Part shown: positions 34,527 through 44,115 of the stretch, one piece after another
Layout of the letters: each line of letters begins with the position of its first letter
Position numbering within the stretch: the first letter of the stretch is position 1
NCBI RefSeq assembly: GCF_016744155.1
Contig: NZ_JADGEW010000010.1
Coordinates: 26,410-90,409 of the forward strand
Direction: 5' to 3'
DNA from: Amphritea sp.
GTDB taxonomy: Bacteria > Pseudomonadota > Gammaproteobacteria > Pseudomonadales > Balneatricaceae
Length of the DNA: 64,000 bases
Notes under the pieces: model-generated
What the model was told of the DNA's origin: nothing
Databases searched by the model: none
Seen by the model: the letters and a program-made list of their open reading frames with translations, nothing else
Program-made: the position numbers and the translations under genes

Positions 34527-36002
34527 TCAAACGATCTTCTTCATGTCAGCCATGTGGCCACGCAGGGTAGTACCGATCGCTTCAACCGGGTGAGCGCGCA
34601 GTGCAGCGTTCACTTCGATCAGGCGAGCGTTGTCTACGCCAGTGTCTTCCAGGTCCAGACCTTTACCGATAACGTCGGTCTTGATGTCCTTCATGAAGTC
34701 AGCCAGTAGCGGCAGGCACGCATGGTTGTACAGGTAGCAACCGTATTCAGCAGTATCGGAGATAGTCGCGTTCATCTCGTACAGCTTCTTACGTGCGATA
34801 GTGTTAGCGATCAGTGGCGTTTCATGCAGAGATTCGTAGTATGCAGAATCAGCGATGATGCCAGCAGCAGTCATAGTTTCGAATGCCAGCTCAACACCCG
34901 CTTTAACCATAGCGACCATCAGGATGCCGTTATCGAAGTATTCCTGCTCGGAGATTTCAACATCGCCAGCTGGAGTCTTTTCAAAGGCTGTTTCAGCCGT
35001 TTCTGCACGCCAGCCCAGTAGGTTAACGTCATCGTTAGCCCAGTCAGCCATCATAGTGCGGGAGAAAGTACCATTGATGATGTCGTCCTGGTGCTTGTTG
35101 TACAGCGGACGCATGATCAGTTTCAGCTCTTCAGACAGATCAAATGCCTTGATCTTAGCTGGGTTAGACAGACGGTCCAGCATGTTGGTTACGCCGCCAT
35201 ATTTAAGCGCTTCAGTAACAGTTTCCCAACCGAACTGGATCAGCTTAGATGCGTAACCTGCGTCGATACCTTCTTCAACCATCTTGTCGAAGCACAACAG
35301 AGAACCGGTTTGCAGCATACCGCATAGGATAGTCTGCTCGCCCATCAGGTCAGATTTAACTTCAGCGATGAAAGAGGACATCAGAACGCCCGCTTTATGA
35401 CCGCCGGTACCAACAGCATACGCCTTAGCCAGTGCCAGACCTTCGCCCTTAGGATCGTTGTCTTCGTGAACAGCGATCAGGGTAGGAACACCAAAACCAC
35501 GCACGTATTCGTTACGTACTTCAGAACCTGGGCACTTAGGTGCAACCATGATAACGGTCAGGTCTTCACGGATCTTCATACCTTCTTCAACGATGTTGAA
35601 ACCGTGAGAGTATGACAGACAAGCGCCTTGCTTCATCAACGGCATAACAGCGGTAACAACAGGGGTGTGCTGCTTATCAGGCGTCAGGTTCAGTACTACG
35701 TCAGCAGTAGGGATCAGTTCTTCATAAGTACCAACAACGAAACCGTTTTCGGTAGCACTCTTCCAGGACTGACGCTTTTCAGCAATTGCCGCTGCACGCA
35801 GGGTGTAAGAAACATCACAACCACTGTCACGCAGGTTCATACCTTGTGCCAGGCCCTGTGCGCCACAACCGATAACAACAATCTTCTTACCTTTCAGCGC
35901 TTCAACGCCGTCTGGAAACTCAGAAATGTCCATGAAGCGGCATTTAGCCAGTTGCTCAAGCTGCTCGCGCAGCGGCAGGGTGTTGAAGTAATTATTTGGC
36001 AT
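34527..36002 (-). CDS. ilvC: Ketol-acid reductoisomerase, class II
   Basis: IlvC converts acetolactate/acetohydroxybutyrate to dihydroxy acids in branched-chain amino-acid synthesis, using NADPH and Mg2+. The length of 491 residues equals the long enterobacterial class II form. Visible motifs: nucleotide-binding [56 protein letters not shown] and the C-terminal [15 protein letters not shown]. It stands alone with its own terminator, 360 bp from folD. Confidence 0.97.
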   Translation of the reverse strand: MPNNYFNTLPLREQLEQLAKCRFMDISEFPDGVEALKGKKIVVIGCGAQGLAQGMNLRDSGCDVSYTLRAAAIAEKRQSWKSATENGFVVGTYEELIPTADVVLNLTPDKQHTPVVTAVMPLMKQGACLSYSHGFNIVEEGMKIREDLTVIMVAPKCPGSEVRNEYVRGFGVPTLIAVHEDNDPKGEGLALAKAYAVGTGGHKAGVLMSSFIAEVKSDLMGEQTILCGMLQTGSLLCFDKMVEEGIDAGYASKLIQFGWETVTEALKYGGVTNMLDRLSNPAKIKAFDLSEELKLIMRPLYNKHQDDIINGTFSRTMMADWANDDVNLLGWRAETAETAFEKTPAGDVEISEQEYFDNGILMVAMVKAGVELAFETMTAAGIIADSAYYESLHETPLIANTIARKKLYEMNATISDTAEYGCYLYNHACLPLLADFMKDIKTDVIGKGLDLEDTGVDNARLIEVNAALRAHPVEAIGTTLRGHMADMKKIV

Positions 36003-36380
36003 ATCTGATAGTTCCGTTTAATTGAGTTCTCGCCCTGTTGGCGGAAACTGAAAAATTCTATTTTTACCTTACCGATGTAACGCTGTCTGCAAGGCTCAAA
36101 TTCAGCAGGCCAATATTATATAGAGAGCTATAAAGATAGCTATACAGATCGGGCTACTGAAATTTAATAGCAGTACTCTATAGATTTTATGTTCTTGCGT
36201 ATATTGATATATATTCACTGCTGTATTGCATATTTTGCAACGCTAGGCGAAATTCCGTTTTGAATAGCTTTCTGCCGTAATTAGGCAATTTCAATGCGCG
36301 GCCTGTTATCCATTTATCAATTATCCCGCTATCATAGTTACCCTTTCCCCCTTTAATACACCTGGAATATGAGGTTAACA
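36003..36380. other. Divergent promoter region of ilvC and folD
   Basis: About 380 AT-rich bases contain the outward promoters. TTATCC and TATCAT around 36308-36340 may be the folD promoter. No gene, repeat or leader peptide with a run of Ile/Val/Leu codons was found. Confidence 0.4.
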
Positions 36381-37208
36381 ATGTCGGCACTGATTCTTGA
36401 CGGTAAAACTCTGGCGAAACAACGTGAGCAGATGTTGAAGCAGCGTGTGGATAAGCTAGAGCTAAAGCCTGTGCTGGCAACTATTCTGGTGGGAGATGAC
36501 CCTGCTTCAGCGACCTATGTGCAGATGAAAGTGAATGCCTGTGGTCGGGTGGGTATGGGGTCCCGTAGCGTAACGCTTCCAGAAACGACCAGCACCGAAG
36601 AGCTGCTAGCGACAATTTCTGAGCTGAATAACGATCCACAGGTCTGCGGTATTTTGTTACAGCACCCCGTGCCTGCGCAGATTGATGAGCGGGCTTGCTT
36701 CGATGCGATCTCAATCAAAAAAGATGTTGATGGGGTAACGACTCAGGGGTTCGGGCGCATGGCGATGGGGGAACAGGCGTTTGGTTCGGCGACGCCAGCA
36801 GGGATTATGACACTGATGGATCACTATGGTATCGAACTGGCAGGTAAGCATGCGGTGGTGGTTGGCCGTAGTCCAATCTTAGGTAAGCCGATGGCAGCGA
36901 TGCTACTCAACGCTAATTGCACAGTGACCGTTTGTCACTCTCGCACTGTGGATCTGGCTGAGCAAGTTAATCGGGCAGATATAGTGGTCGGTGCTGTGGG
37001 TAAGCCCGAGCTGATTCAGGCTGACTGGATTAAAGATGATGCCGTGGTGGTGGATGCCGGATACCATCCGGGCGGTCTGGGGGATATTGAAAAAGACAGT
37101 CTGGAATCCCGGGTAGCCGCTTTAACCCCGGTACCGGGTGGCGTGGGGCCGATGACTATTAATGCCCTGATCAGCCAGACTCTGGAAGCCGCAGAATTGT
37201 TCGCGTAA
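36381..37208 (+). CDS. folD: Bifunctional methylenetetrahydrofolate dehydrogenase/cyclohydrolase
   Basis: FolD interconverts methylene-, methenyl- and formyl-tetrahydrofolate. The 275-residue protein shows the catalytic Lys region (YVQMKVNAC), [14 protein letters not shown], the NADP loop [11 protein letters not shown] and the C-terminal [13 protein letters not shown] 36381 is chosen because GAGGT lies six bases upstream; the ATG at 36369 would add four residues. Confidence 0.96.
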   Translation: MSALILDGKTLAKQREQMLKQRVDKLELKPVLATILVGDDPASATYVQMKVNACGRVGMGSRSVTLPETTSTEELLATISELNNDPQVCGILLQHPVPAQIDERACFDAISIKKDVDGVTTQGFGRMAMGEQAFGSATPAGIMTLMDHYGIELAGKHAVVVGRSPILGKPMAAMLLNANCTVTVCHSRTVDLAEQVNRADIVVGAVGKPELIQADWIKDDAVVVDAGYHPGGLGDIEKDSLESRVAALTPVPGGVGPMTINALISQTLEAAELFA

Positions 37209-37259
37209 CGAAAGTAGCGACCGCGTCCGGTGAGCTTAACTATGCAACGCGATCTATCA

Positions 37260-39107
37260 TTATATGGTTAGGGCTTCGATGCTTGGAGTGTGATCGGTAA
37301 CCACGCAGTTCTTACCTTTCTGTTTTGCCCTGTAGAGGGCTTTATCAGCCTGCAGGATAAGATCCGCATCGGGGGTTTCGTGACTATATTCCGCAATTCC
37401 AAAGCTGGCAGATAGTAGCTGATTGTTGATACTGATTAATTTGAGTTCAGTAATCCGCTGACGGATGCGTTCAGCCAGTACCGCAGCCTCCCACATATCG
37501 GTAGCAGTTAGGATCAAGACAAATTCTTCTCCGCCATAGCGACCACAATAGTCAGCTTCTCTCATACAGGCCTTGAGAATTTCAGCGATATTAATAATCA
37601 CGCCGTCACCGGCTAGGTGGCCGAAGCGGTCATTTACCTGTTTGAAATCATCTATGTCCAACATGATGACTGACAATGGCTGGATATATCGAACAGCAAT
37701 ATGCAGCTGCTGTTCGAGCAGCTCGATCGTGGCATTGTGTGTTAACAGACCAGTCATGCTGTCTTGAAGGTTGAGCTGCTTTAAACGGATATTATTTTCT
37801 TCCAACTCATGTGTGCGGGCCTGAACTAACTGTTCAAGTTCTAAATTTTTCTGTACTAGTGACTCGCCTTTTAGTTCACGGATTTTTACTTTTTGGGCCT
37901 GTTGAAGTATTGCTCGATCAACCAGTGCGTAGCCAAGCAGTATGACTTCGATAACCGAACCTATCTGAATTGAATACAATGTCAGAAATGATTGTGGAGC
38001 CAGGCCAAAGTAGAGTAATCCCGCAACAAAAATACCGCATAGAAAGATGATCCAGGCCATCAGAAAATAGCGAGCAGGGCGATAACCACTGCGCCAGGAT
38101 GATATTGCTGAAAACAACACAACCGGGGGTAAGCTAAGCCCCGCCAGTGTTGATAACTTAACGCCCAGGGAATAATTTCCAAACAGACTCATCCCAATGC
38201 CCAGGCTATCCAGGCAGATCATGAAGATGATGATAGTGATCAGCTGAACGCTGTGTCGTTGCCAGATCTGCAGGAATCCCGCGGCAAACAGATAGCCCCC
38301 GATACCCACAAAACCAACAGATGCGGCTGTCAGGCGGCCTGAATATTCTGGTGCTTCAGGCCAGAGGTATTGGTAGCTCAGGCCGTTCAGACTTAGCTGA
38401 AAGATAATGTAAGTCAGCAGGTATAGTGCATAAGTAAGAAACAGCGTGTCTCTGAGTTTGAGATAGAAAGCGGCTGCGACCATCATCAGCAGAATCATTA
38501 CCCCATAGTAACTGCCCAGCAGCAGGTTGCTGCTATCCAGGTAGTCTATAAATGCGCTGTAGCTCCAGAGGCTGAGAGATATCTGAACGCTGCCTTCGGA
38601 GTCTATGCGCAGATAGTAAGTCTGGGTTTCTCCCTGGTGCTGGGGGAGTTCAAACAGGAAGTTCCGGAATTGATATTCGCGTTCAATAAAGGGAGCGGAT
38701 TCGCCGGCGCTTGTCCGAATGTAACTGCCATCGGGCTGGGGCAGGTATAGCTCAATATTATCAATACGGGGGTTTTCAAATTCTAGTAGGAGGGGAGGAG
38801 TCCCTTCTGACTGATGAAGTGTGAATTTTATCCAATACGGAGTTGAGGTAAAGCCTATATTGCTGCCTGTTTCTGAAATTGGTAAGAAAGGGACTTTTGA
38901 ATCGGAAGTAATAACATCGGCGATCAGAATATTCCGATTAGCATCCGCGGCTAGCTCCAATGCGGAGGTAATTGAAAGCTTTTCATGGGGTTGGTCGTAG
39001 ACAATTGTATTCGCAATAGTTGCCGGACTAATGACGATTAGCAGCAATATCATCAGCTTCAAAAAAACAAACTGTAGTGTTTTAAAAACATTGTTAACAA
39101 TACACAT
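37260..39107 (-). CDS. Membrane diguanylate cyclase (7TMR-DISM sensor, GGEEF)
   Basis: The 615-residue protein makes c-di-GMP. It has a signal/anchor, a periplasmic 7TMR-DISMED2-type sensory domain (about 40-170, with YWIKFTLHQ and FENPRIDNIELYLP) and seven membrane helices (about 180-395). A coiled-coil linker follows, then a GGDEF domain with intact active site GGEEF. An RxxD (READ) lies five residues before it, so product inhibition is likely. ATG 39107 follows AAGG; TTG 39113 is less likely. No partner gene. Confidence 0.9.
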   Translation of the reverse strand: MCIVNNVFKTLQFVFLKLMILLLIVISPATIANTIVYDQPHEKLSITSALELAADANRNILIADVITSDSKVPFLPISETGSNIGFTSTPYWIKFTLHQSEGTPPLLLEFENPRIDNIELYLPQPDGSYIRTSAGESAPFIEREYQFRNFLFELPQHQGETQTYYLRIDSEGSVQISLSLWSYSAFIDYLDSSNLLLGSYYGVMILLMMVAAAFYLKLRDTLFLTYALYLLTYIIFQLSLNGLSYQYLWPEAPEYSGRLTAASVGFVGIGGYLFAAGFLQIWQRHSVQLITIIIFMICLDSLGIGMSLFGNYSLGVKLSTLAGLSLPPVVLFSAISSWRSGYRPARYFLMAWIIFLCGIFVAGLLYFGLAPQSFLTLYSIQIGSVIEVILLGYALVDRAILQQAQKVKIRELKGESLVQKNLELEQLVQARTHELEENNIRLKQLNLQDSMTGLLTHNATIELLEQQLHIAVRYIQPLSVIMLDIDDFKQVNDRFGHLAGDGVIINIAEILKACMREADYCGRYGGEEFVLILTATDMWEAAVLAERIRQRITELKLISINNQLLSASFGIAEYSHETPDADLILQADKALYRAKQKGKNCVVTDHTPSIEALTI

Positions 39108-39361
39108 AATCAATGCCTTACTACTGATACAAAGTTCTTATGTCCTTGAACACTGAATCTCCTATTACCGCTGACGATAATAGCAAAAGTAAAGAGTGGA
39201 GGAATTGACCGATCTCATTTAAAACTTGGTATTTCTATTAGTTTCGAGCGAATTAATAGCTAGAAAAGCTGTTTGAATTTTGTATGGTTTAAAGTGAACT
39301 GTTGTCCTATTCCCGGTTGTATCTCCTTCGTTCTGTCGTTTAATTTTCACCATGATAGCCG

Positions 39362-39393
39362 TTTTAAGCTTCTTTTAAGAACTTCTCATTAAG
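39362..39393 (+). promoter_or_regulatory. TTTAAG-N5-TTTAAG box (QseB/PmrA-like)
   Basis: TTTAAG (39363-39368) and TTTAAG (39374-39379) with a 5-bp spacer form the tandem half-site plan of OmpR-family regulators such as PmrA and QseB. A third ATTAAG lies at 39388-39393. A possible -10 (TTATAG) follows at 39401. It sits 50 bp upstream of the cytochrome b operon that encodes its own two-component system. Confidence 0.6.
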
Positions 39394-39445
39394 ATAGAGG
39401 TTATAGGAGATCGGTCATCGAGTTGAGCGATAGAGGAGAGAGAAG

Positions 39446-40051
39446 ATGCCGAATTTAGATTCACCCCAGGTAATAAAAGTATGGGACCCCTTTGTCAGGA
39501 TATTCCACTGGTCACTGGCACTGTTTTTTACAGTTGCTTATCTGACTGAAGATGATTTCGAAACGGTGCATTTTTATATGGGCTATGCCATCAGCGCCCT
39601 GATCGGGTTTCGCCTACTTTGGGGGATAGTCGGACCAAAATACGCACGTTTTAGTAACTTCATTACCGGGCGTGACAAAGTTGTTAGCTATTTGAAGTTG
39701 CTGTTAACCGGCAAGGCTGAACATTATGTTGGCCACAATCCGGCAGGCGGCATGATGGTGGTAGCGCTGTTGTTGCTGTTGGCAATGACCTGCTTCTTTG
39801 GCATGACGTTACTTGCAATGGATGGTGGTGGGCCGTTGGCAGGTACCTTCGTTACGGTACTCAACGAAGACCTGGTCGAAGAGGTACATGAACTCTGCGC
39901 TAACGCCACCCTATTACTAGTGTTTGTGCATATTGCCGGTGTAATTGTCAGTAGCTTTCTACATCGGGAAAATCTTATTAGGGCGATGGTGACTGGCGTT
40001 AAAAAAGTCGTAACTGAAAAAGGTAAAGGAGAGGTCCATGCGGATAAATAA
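39446..40051 (+). CDS. Cytochrome b561-family membrane protein
   Basis: The 201-residue di-heme cytochrome b has four membrane helices. Candidate heme ligands are His in VRIFHWSLAL, TVHFYMGY, EEVHELCAN and VFVHIAGV. Proteins of this type carry electrons from quinol or cytoplasmic donors to periplasmic cytochromes. It is the first gene of a six-gene operon with SHP-type and diheme cytochromes, a PepSY protein and a two-component system. Its end overlaps the next gene by 14 bases. Confidence 0.85.
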   Translation: MPNLDSPQVIKVWDPFVRIFHWSLALFFTVAYLTEDDFETVHFYMGYAISALIGFRLLWGIVGPKYARFSNFITGRDKVVSYLKLLLTGKAEHYVGHNPAGGMMVVALLLLLAMTCFFGMTLLAMDGGGPLAGTFVTVLNEDLVEEVHELCANATLLLVFVHIAGVIVSSFLHRENLIRAMVTGVKKVVTEKGKGEVHADK

Positions 40052-40436
40052 ACGACTATTACTAACCGGCGTGTTAACCAGCTTTGTTTTGTCGGCTAAT
40101 GCAGGGGTTATGACAGATACTACTGATAATAAACTGGACCAGTATCGTGGGCAGGGGGCTGAGAACTTTAGTCCTGAAGCAGGGCTGGAGCTATGGCGAT
40201 CGGATAACAATGGACGCAGCTGCACCCAGTGTCACGGTGCCAACCCAACTGACGTGGGTAAACATGCGAAAACCGGGAAAGTAATCAAACCGATGGCGCC
40301 CTCGGTTAATCCTAAACGTTTAACCGACAGCAAAAAAATCGATAAGTGGTTTTTGCGAAACTGTAAGTGGACCTTGAAAAGAGAGTGTACTTCGCAGGAA
40401 AAAGGCGACTTCTTAGTTTGGCTCAGGGAGCAATAA
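40038..40436 (+). CDS. DUF1924 / SHP-type monoheme cytochrome c
   Basis: The 132-residue secreted protein has a signal peptide (cleavage near ANAGV) and a single heme site CTQCHG. It also has the SHP-type features PMAPSVNPKRLTD and a C-terminal disulfide pair (NCKWTLKREC). SHP (sphaeroides heme protein) is an oxygen-binding cytochrome reduced by a diheme cytochrome DHC, encoded next door. The three-gene arrangement with cytochrome b is the known DHC-SHP layout. Its physiological role is still unclear. Confidence 0.8.
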   Translation: MRINKRLLLTGVLTSFVLSANAGVMTDTTDNKLDQYRGQGAENFSPEAGLELWRSDNNGRSCTQCHGANPTDVGKHAKTGKVIKPMAPSVNPKRLTDSKKIDKWFLRNCKWTLKRECTSQEKGDFLVWLREQ

Positions 40437-40437
40437 A

Positions 40438-40989
40438 ATGGTGAAGTTAGGCATGAAAAAAGTAGTGGGATATCTTCGCTGGGGTGTGGCAGGTGGTTTT
40501 CTGCTTGCGGCCTGGGGACTCGGTCTTACCGGGGTTAGTATTGCCTCGGGTAGTTATGGCGGGCGCTCCGATAATTCTGCCGAAGCGGTGCTTTATCGTG
40601 AGGAGTGTGGAGCCTGCCATCTGGCCTACCCCGCAAAAATGTTACCCGTCGATAGCTGGACTGAGATTATGGCCACACTGGAAGACCATTTTGAGGAGAA
40701 TGCGGAAGTCTCTGATGAAACTGCTACGATGATCAGTGCTTATCTCACTGATAATGCGGGCAAATCGGGCCGTGGAATGTTAAAAAGAGTGAAGCACGAT
40801 GCGCCCCTGCGTATCACTGAGCTGGCATACTTTGTTCATGAGCACGATGATGTGCCCGAGCGGCTGGTCAGTGGTAATGAAGAGGTGGGTAGTTTCAGTA
40901 ACTGTAATGCGTGCCATCAGCGCGCCGAAAGCGGAGACTTTGATGAGGATTCGGTTCGTATTCCTGGCTATGGTCGTTGGGATGATTAA
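40438..40989 (+). CDS. Diheme cytochrome c (DHC)
   Basis: The 183-residue protein has an N-terminal membrane leader (residues 10-36) and two heme sites, CGACH at about residue 57 and CNACH at about residue 158. The spacing and the WTEIMATLEDHF segment match the DHC partner of SHP. It should pass electrons from the cytochrome b to the SHP-type cytochrome. GGAG lies eight bases before ATG 40438. Confidence 0.85.
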   Translation: MVKLGMKKVVGYLRWGVAGGFLLAAWGLGLTGVSIASGSYGGRSDNSAEAVLYREECGACHLAYPAKMLPVDSWTEIMATLEDHFEENAEVSDETATMISAYLTDNAGKSGRGMLKRVKHDAPLRITELAYFVHEHDDVPERLVSGNEEVGSFSNCNACHQRAESGDFDEDSVRIPGYGRWDD

Positions 40990-41245
40990 CCTGGCTCATG
41001 CCGGGTCTGATATTAGCGATAAACAGGTGAGGGCCTGGGTGACTGAAGGCAGAATTCTGCCTTTCGAAGAGATCTACGCCCGCAATAAAGATCGTCTGTC
41101 CGGTCATCTGCTCGATCTGGAGATCGAGGAGGAGCATGGGCGTATTGTCTATGAAGCCGAGCTGCTGGATGCTAATGGAGATGTTTGGGAACTGTATATC
41201 GATGCGGTTACCGGCGAGGTAGTTAAAGAGGAACATGACGATTGA
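40943..41245 (+). CDS. PepSY-domain periplasmic protein
   Basis: The 100-residue protein has a signal peptide (cleavage near AHAGS) and a PepSY domain (SGHLLDLEIEEEHGRIVYE, GDVWELYIDAVTGEVV). PepSY proteins often regulate or shield sensor proteins in the periplasm. ATG 40943 lies inside the end of the diheme cytochrome gene (47-bp overlap). It immediately precedes the response regulator, so it may modulate the kinase at 41930. Confidence 0.8.
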   Translation: MRIRFVFLAMVVGMINLAHAGSDISDKQVRAWVTEGRILPFEEIYARNKDRLSGHLLDLEIEEEHGRIVYEAELLDANGDVWELYIDAVTGEVVKEEHDD

Positions 41246-41910
41246 GAATCTTACTGGTCGAAGATGATCTGGATCAGGCCGAGAGCTTAAAGCGTAGCTT
41301 GCAAAAGGCGGGCTACGTTGTCGAGATGGCGCATAATGGTACCGATGGTCAGTTTCTAGGGGATGAAGAGATCTTTGATGCGATTATTTTGGATCTTGGG
41401 TTGCCTGAGATCGCAGGTCTCGATGTGTTAAAACACTGGCGGGAGAGGGGTAATACTGTCCCGGTTCTGATTTTAACGGCCAGAGATGCATGGCATGAAC
41501 GGGTAGACGGGCTGAACGCGGGTGCGGATGATTATCTGGGTAAGCCCTTTCACGGGGATGAAGTGATTGCACGGCTGCAGGCAATTGTCCGACGTACAGT
41601 GGGTAAAGCTGATAATGTGCTTGAATGGAATGGCGTGCAGCTATTGCTGTCTGAACAGCAGGCGATTGACCAAAATGGCCAGCTTATCGCTTTAACGGCA
41701 ATTGATTTCAGATTGTTGCGCCAGTTTATGATGTACCCCGATAAAGTCCATTCTAAAAACCAGTTGAGCGAGCAGGTTTATGAAGAGGACAGGATAAAAG
41801 ACAGTAATGTCATTGAGGTCTATGTGAACCGGTTGCGTAACTACTTTGGTAAAGAGTTTATCAAAACCCAGTGGGGCAAAGGTTATCGCATCGGCCCTGT
41901 TGATAAATAG
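41242..41910 (+). CDS. OmpR-family response regulator (QseB-like), TTG start
   Basis: The 222-residue regulator has a receiver with EDD pocket, Asp about 51 (AIILDLGLPE), Lys in YLGKPF, and a winged-helix DNA-binding domain ending KGYRIG. The start is TTG at 41242, overlapping the PepSY stop (TTGA); GAGG lies ten bases upstream. The partner kinase starts 19 bp downstream. The TTTAAG tandem box at 39362 is a likely target. Confidence 0.87.
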   Translation: MRILLVEDDLDQAESLKRSLQKAGYVVEMAHNGTDGQFLGDEEIFDAIILDLGLPEIAGLDVLKHWRERGNTVPVLILTARDAWHERVDGLNAGADDYLGKPFHGDEVIARLQAIVRRTVGKADNVLEWNGVQLLLSEQQAIDQNGQLIALTAIDFRLLRQFMMYPDKVHSKNQLSEQVYEEDRIKDSNVIEVYVNRLRNYFGKEFIKTQWGKGYRIGPVDK

Positions 41911-41929
41911 CTTTGTTAACTGACAAATT

Positions 41930-43246
41930 ATGATGACAACATCTATCCGTAACCAGCTAAGTCGAAGTCTGATTATCGCCCTATGTGTCACGATGGGGGC
42001 TTTGTTAGTGGTGATTAACTGGGGTGTAGGGCAGATATCCCAGGAATATATTCTTTCCCGTTTGAAGCATGATGCCGAGTCAATTGTGGCCGCGTTAGAA
42101 CAAGACCCTCTCAGCCAGTCCTGGCAGCTTAGCTCGCGTGGGGCAAGTAACGTTTATCAGCGAGCCTTGTCGGGGCATTACTACCTACTCTCGGGCCCCG
42201 ATATCGAGATCAGAAGCCGTTCCCTGTGGGATTATCCGGTTAGTTTTGACAGGCTGACAAAGGGCCAGGAAAACAGTTTTCAGATGCCGGGGGCTAACGA
42301 TCAGCATTGGTTGGTGTGGCAGCAGGCATTTAGTAAAAACGATACCTTATTTACCCTGACGATTATTGAAGATAGTGCGCCACTGGATGCCCTAAAGTGG
42401 CGCTATACCCTCTGGGCTGTTCTGGTTGTAGTCCTTGGCGCGATCGCTCTGTTCTTTATGCAGCAGTGGAGTCTGACGCGAAACTTCCGTTATCTGGATT
42501 CCGTCAGAAAGAAGATTCAAGCCTTCCGTTATTCAGAAGAAAAACCCGATCTGAGTGGTATGCCCTCTGAACTGGCGCCGCTGGCAGATGACATTGATAA
42601 GTTACTGCAGCAGCTCAAGCAACGTGTGAGCCATTCACGTAACGCTTTAGGTAATCTGGCTCATGAGATTAAGCGACCCTTACAAAGGCTGCAACAGCTG
42701 CAGGATGAATCAGAAATGGAGTTTGGGGCGGACATCAAAGGCCTGTTAAATGATATTCAGTGGTTGATTCAGCGAGAGATGAAACGGGCCCGAATTGTTG
42801 GGGTTTCTTCACCGGGCCGGCAAACGGATCTGTTAGTAGATCTGCCCCCGGTGATTAATATTCTGGGTAAGCTGTATCCGGCCGTCAGGATCGAAACTGA
42901 CTTCTCTTCTGAGCATATTTTGCCCCAGGACCGGGATGATATGCTCGAATTGATCGGAAACCTTTTGGATAACGCCTGTAAATACGCGATGAGTGAAGTT
43001 AATCTCAGCACCGCGGTGGTAGATAGCCAGCTTATGATTCGTATTCGGGATGATGGTAAGGGACTGCCGCAGGAAAGTATTGAACGGTTGATGCTACGCG
43101 GGCAGCGCCTGGATGAACGGGAAGAGGGCGCAGGCCTGGGGCTGTCCATCTGTAGTGATATTGTTGAAAGTTATCGGGGCCGATTAACCCTGGAAAACCG
43201 AGAACCCCATGGCATTGAAGTGACTATTGGATTGCCGTTGCGATAA
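41930..43246 (+). CDS. Sensor histidine kinase (QseC/PhoQ-like)
   Basis: The 438-residue kinase has TM1 (about 13-33), a periplasmic domain of about 110 residues, TM2 (about 155-178) and HAMP. The phospho-acceptor His is about 245, in an altered H-box (LAHEIKRPLQRLQQL, where HELRTPL is usual). The ATPase domain has NLLDNACKYA, DDGKGL and GAGLGLSI. It pairs with the regulator upstream. Given the operon, the signal may be redox- or membrane-linked; this is inference. Confidence 0.87.
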   Translation: MMTTSIRNQLSRSLIIALCVTMGALLVVINWGVGQISQEYILSRLKHDAESIVAALEQDPLSQSWQLSSRGASNVYQRALSGHYYLLSGPDIEIRSRSLWDYPVSFDRLTKGQENSFQMPGANDQHWLVWQQAFSKNDTLFTLTIIEDSAPLDALKWRYTLWAVLVVVLGAIALFFMQQWSLTRNFRYLDSVRKKIQAFRYSEEKPDLSGMPSELAPLADDIDKLLQQLKQRVSHSRNALGNLAHEIKRPLQRLQQLQDESEMEFGADIKGLLNDIQWLIQREMKRARIVGVSSPGRQTDLLVDLPPVINILGKLYPAVRIETDFSSEHILPQDRDDMLELIGNLLDNACKYAMSEVNLSTAVVDSQLMIRIRDDGKGLPQESIERLMLRGQRLDEREEGAGLGLSICSDIVESYRGRLTLENREPHGIEVTIGLPLR

Positions 43247-43312
43247 TTCACCTTTGTGAGGATTTAATCCTTCAGTTTGCCTCATTTAAATCAGTGAATA
43301 TCAGGAGCTTTT

Positions 43313-43966
43313 ATCAAAAACATTATTGATCAAGCGCATATCGACCAGGCACTGACAGCGCTGGCCAAACTGGACGCTGATATTGCTCGTGCGCTACCGC
43401 AGGTTGGTACGCCACCACCCCGTCAGCGTCCTTTCGGATTTTCTGCTCTGTTGGCTATCATTATCGGCCAGCAGGTCTCAACTGAAGCGGCTGCTGCTAT
43501 CCGAGGGCGGGTTGAGACGGTTGTTCTGGAAGAGAGCCGGGAAGACGGGCCAGTAGGAGAGCTAACCGCTGATCGATTGCTGAAGGTTGAAGATCAGTTA
43601 CTGCGAGATGCAGGGATGTCCTGGCGAAAGATTGAGTATGCGAATGGGCTGGCTGAGGCTGTTTTGTCGGGGCAATTAGATCTGAATGCGTTGCCTGAGA
43701 TGACAGATGATGAGGCTATCAATGCTTTATCATCTCTGCGCGGTTTTGGCCGTTGGAGTGCAGAGATTTATCTGATGTTTTCATTACAGCGACAAGATAT
43801 ATTCCCTGCCGATGATCTCGCGCTGCTGGTAGCTTTGGGGCGGCTTAAACGGCTGGAACACAAGCCGACGCCCAAGCAGGCCCGCCAGCTAATCGAACAC
43901 TGGTCACCCTATCGCAGTGCGGGTTCATTATTTCTTTGGCACTACTACCGTGGTGCACCAGCCTGA
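43313..43966 (+). CDS. DNA-3-methyladenine glycosylase II (AlkA-type), no canonical start
   Basis: This HhH-GPD base-excision enzyme removes alkylated purines. The reading from 43313 gives 217 residues, the normal size: GTPPPRQRPFGFSALLAIIIGQQVS, then the HhH segment LRGFGRWSAEIYLMF with the catalytic Asp in FPADDLALL. No ATG, GTG or TTG starts this frame before 43451, which would delete the family's N-terminal helices. AGGAG at 43303-43307 is placed exactly for the ATC at 43313. Either a rare ATC/ATT start or a mutated ATG is indicated. Confidence 0.75.
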   Translation: MKNIIDQAHIDQALTALAKLDADIARALPQVGTPPPRQRPFGFSALLAIIIGQQVSTEAAAAIRGRVETVVLEESREDGPVGELTADRLLKVEDQLLRDAGMSWRKIEYANGLAEAVLSGQLDLNALPEMTDDEAINALSSLRGFGRWSAEIYLMFSLQRQDIFPADDLALLVALGRLKRLEHKPTPKQARQLIEHWSPYRSAGSLFLWHYYRGAPA

Positions 43967-44115
43967 TTGAGTCTCTCCTCACTTTGAGCATATTGTCTTA
44001 ATAAAATTAATCATATAAACCATACTGACGTTATTGGGTTTTGCTGCCACGTAAACCTCAATTATGCGTAAAGGAAGGTGGAATCTCTGCTAAAACAATA
44101 AAAAAGGATTTTGAT

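Noticed and set aside
34855-35256. 133-codon frame antisense to ilvC
   Set aside because: It lies fully opposite a well-conserved enzyme gene and lacks any domain or ribosome site.
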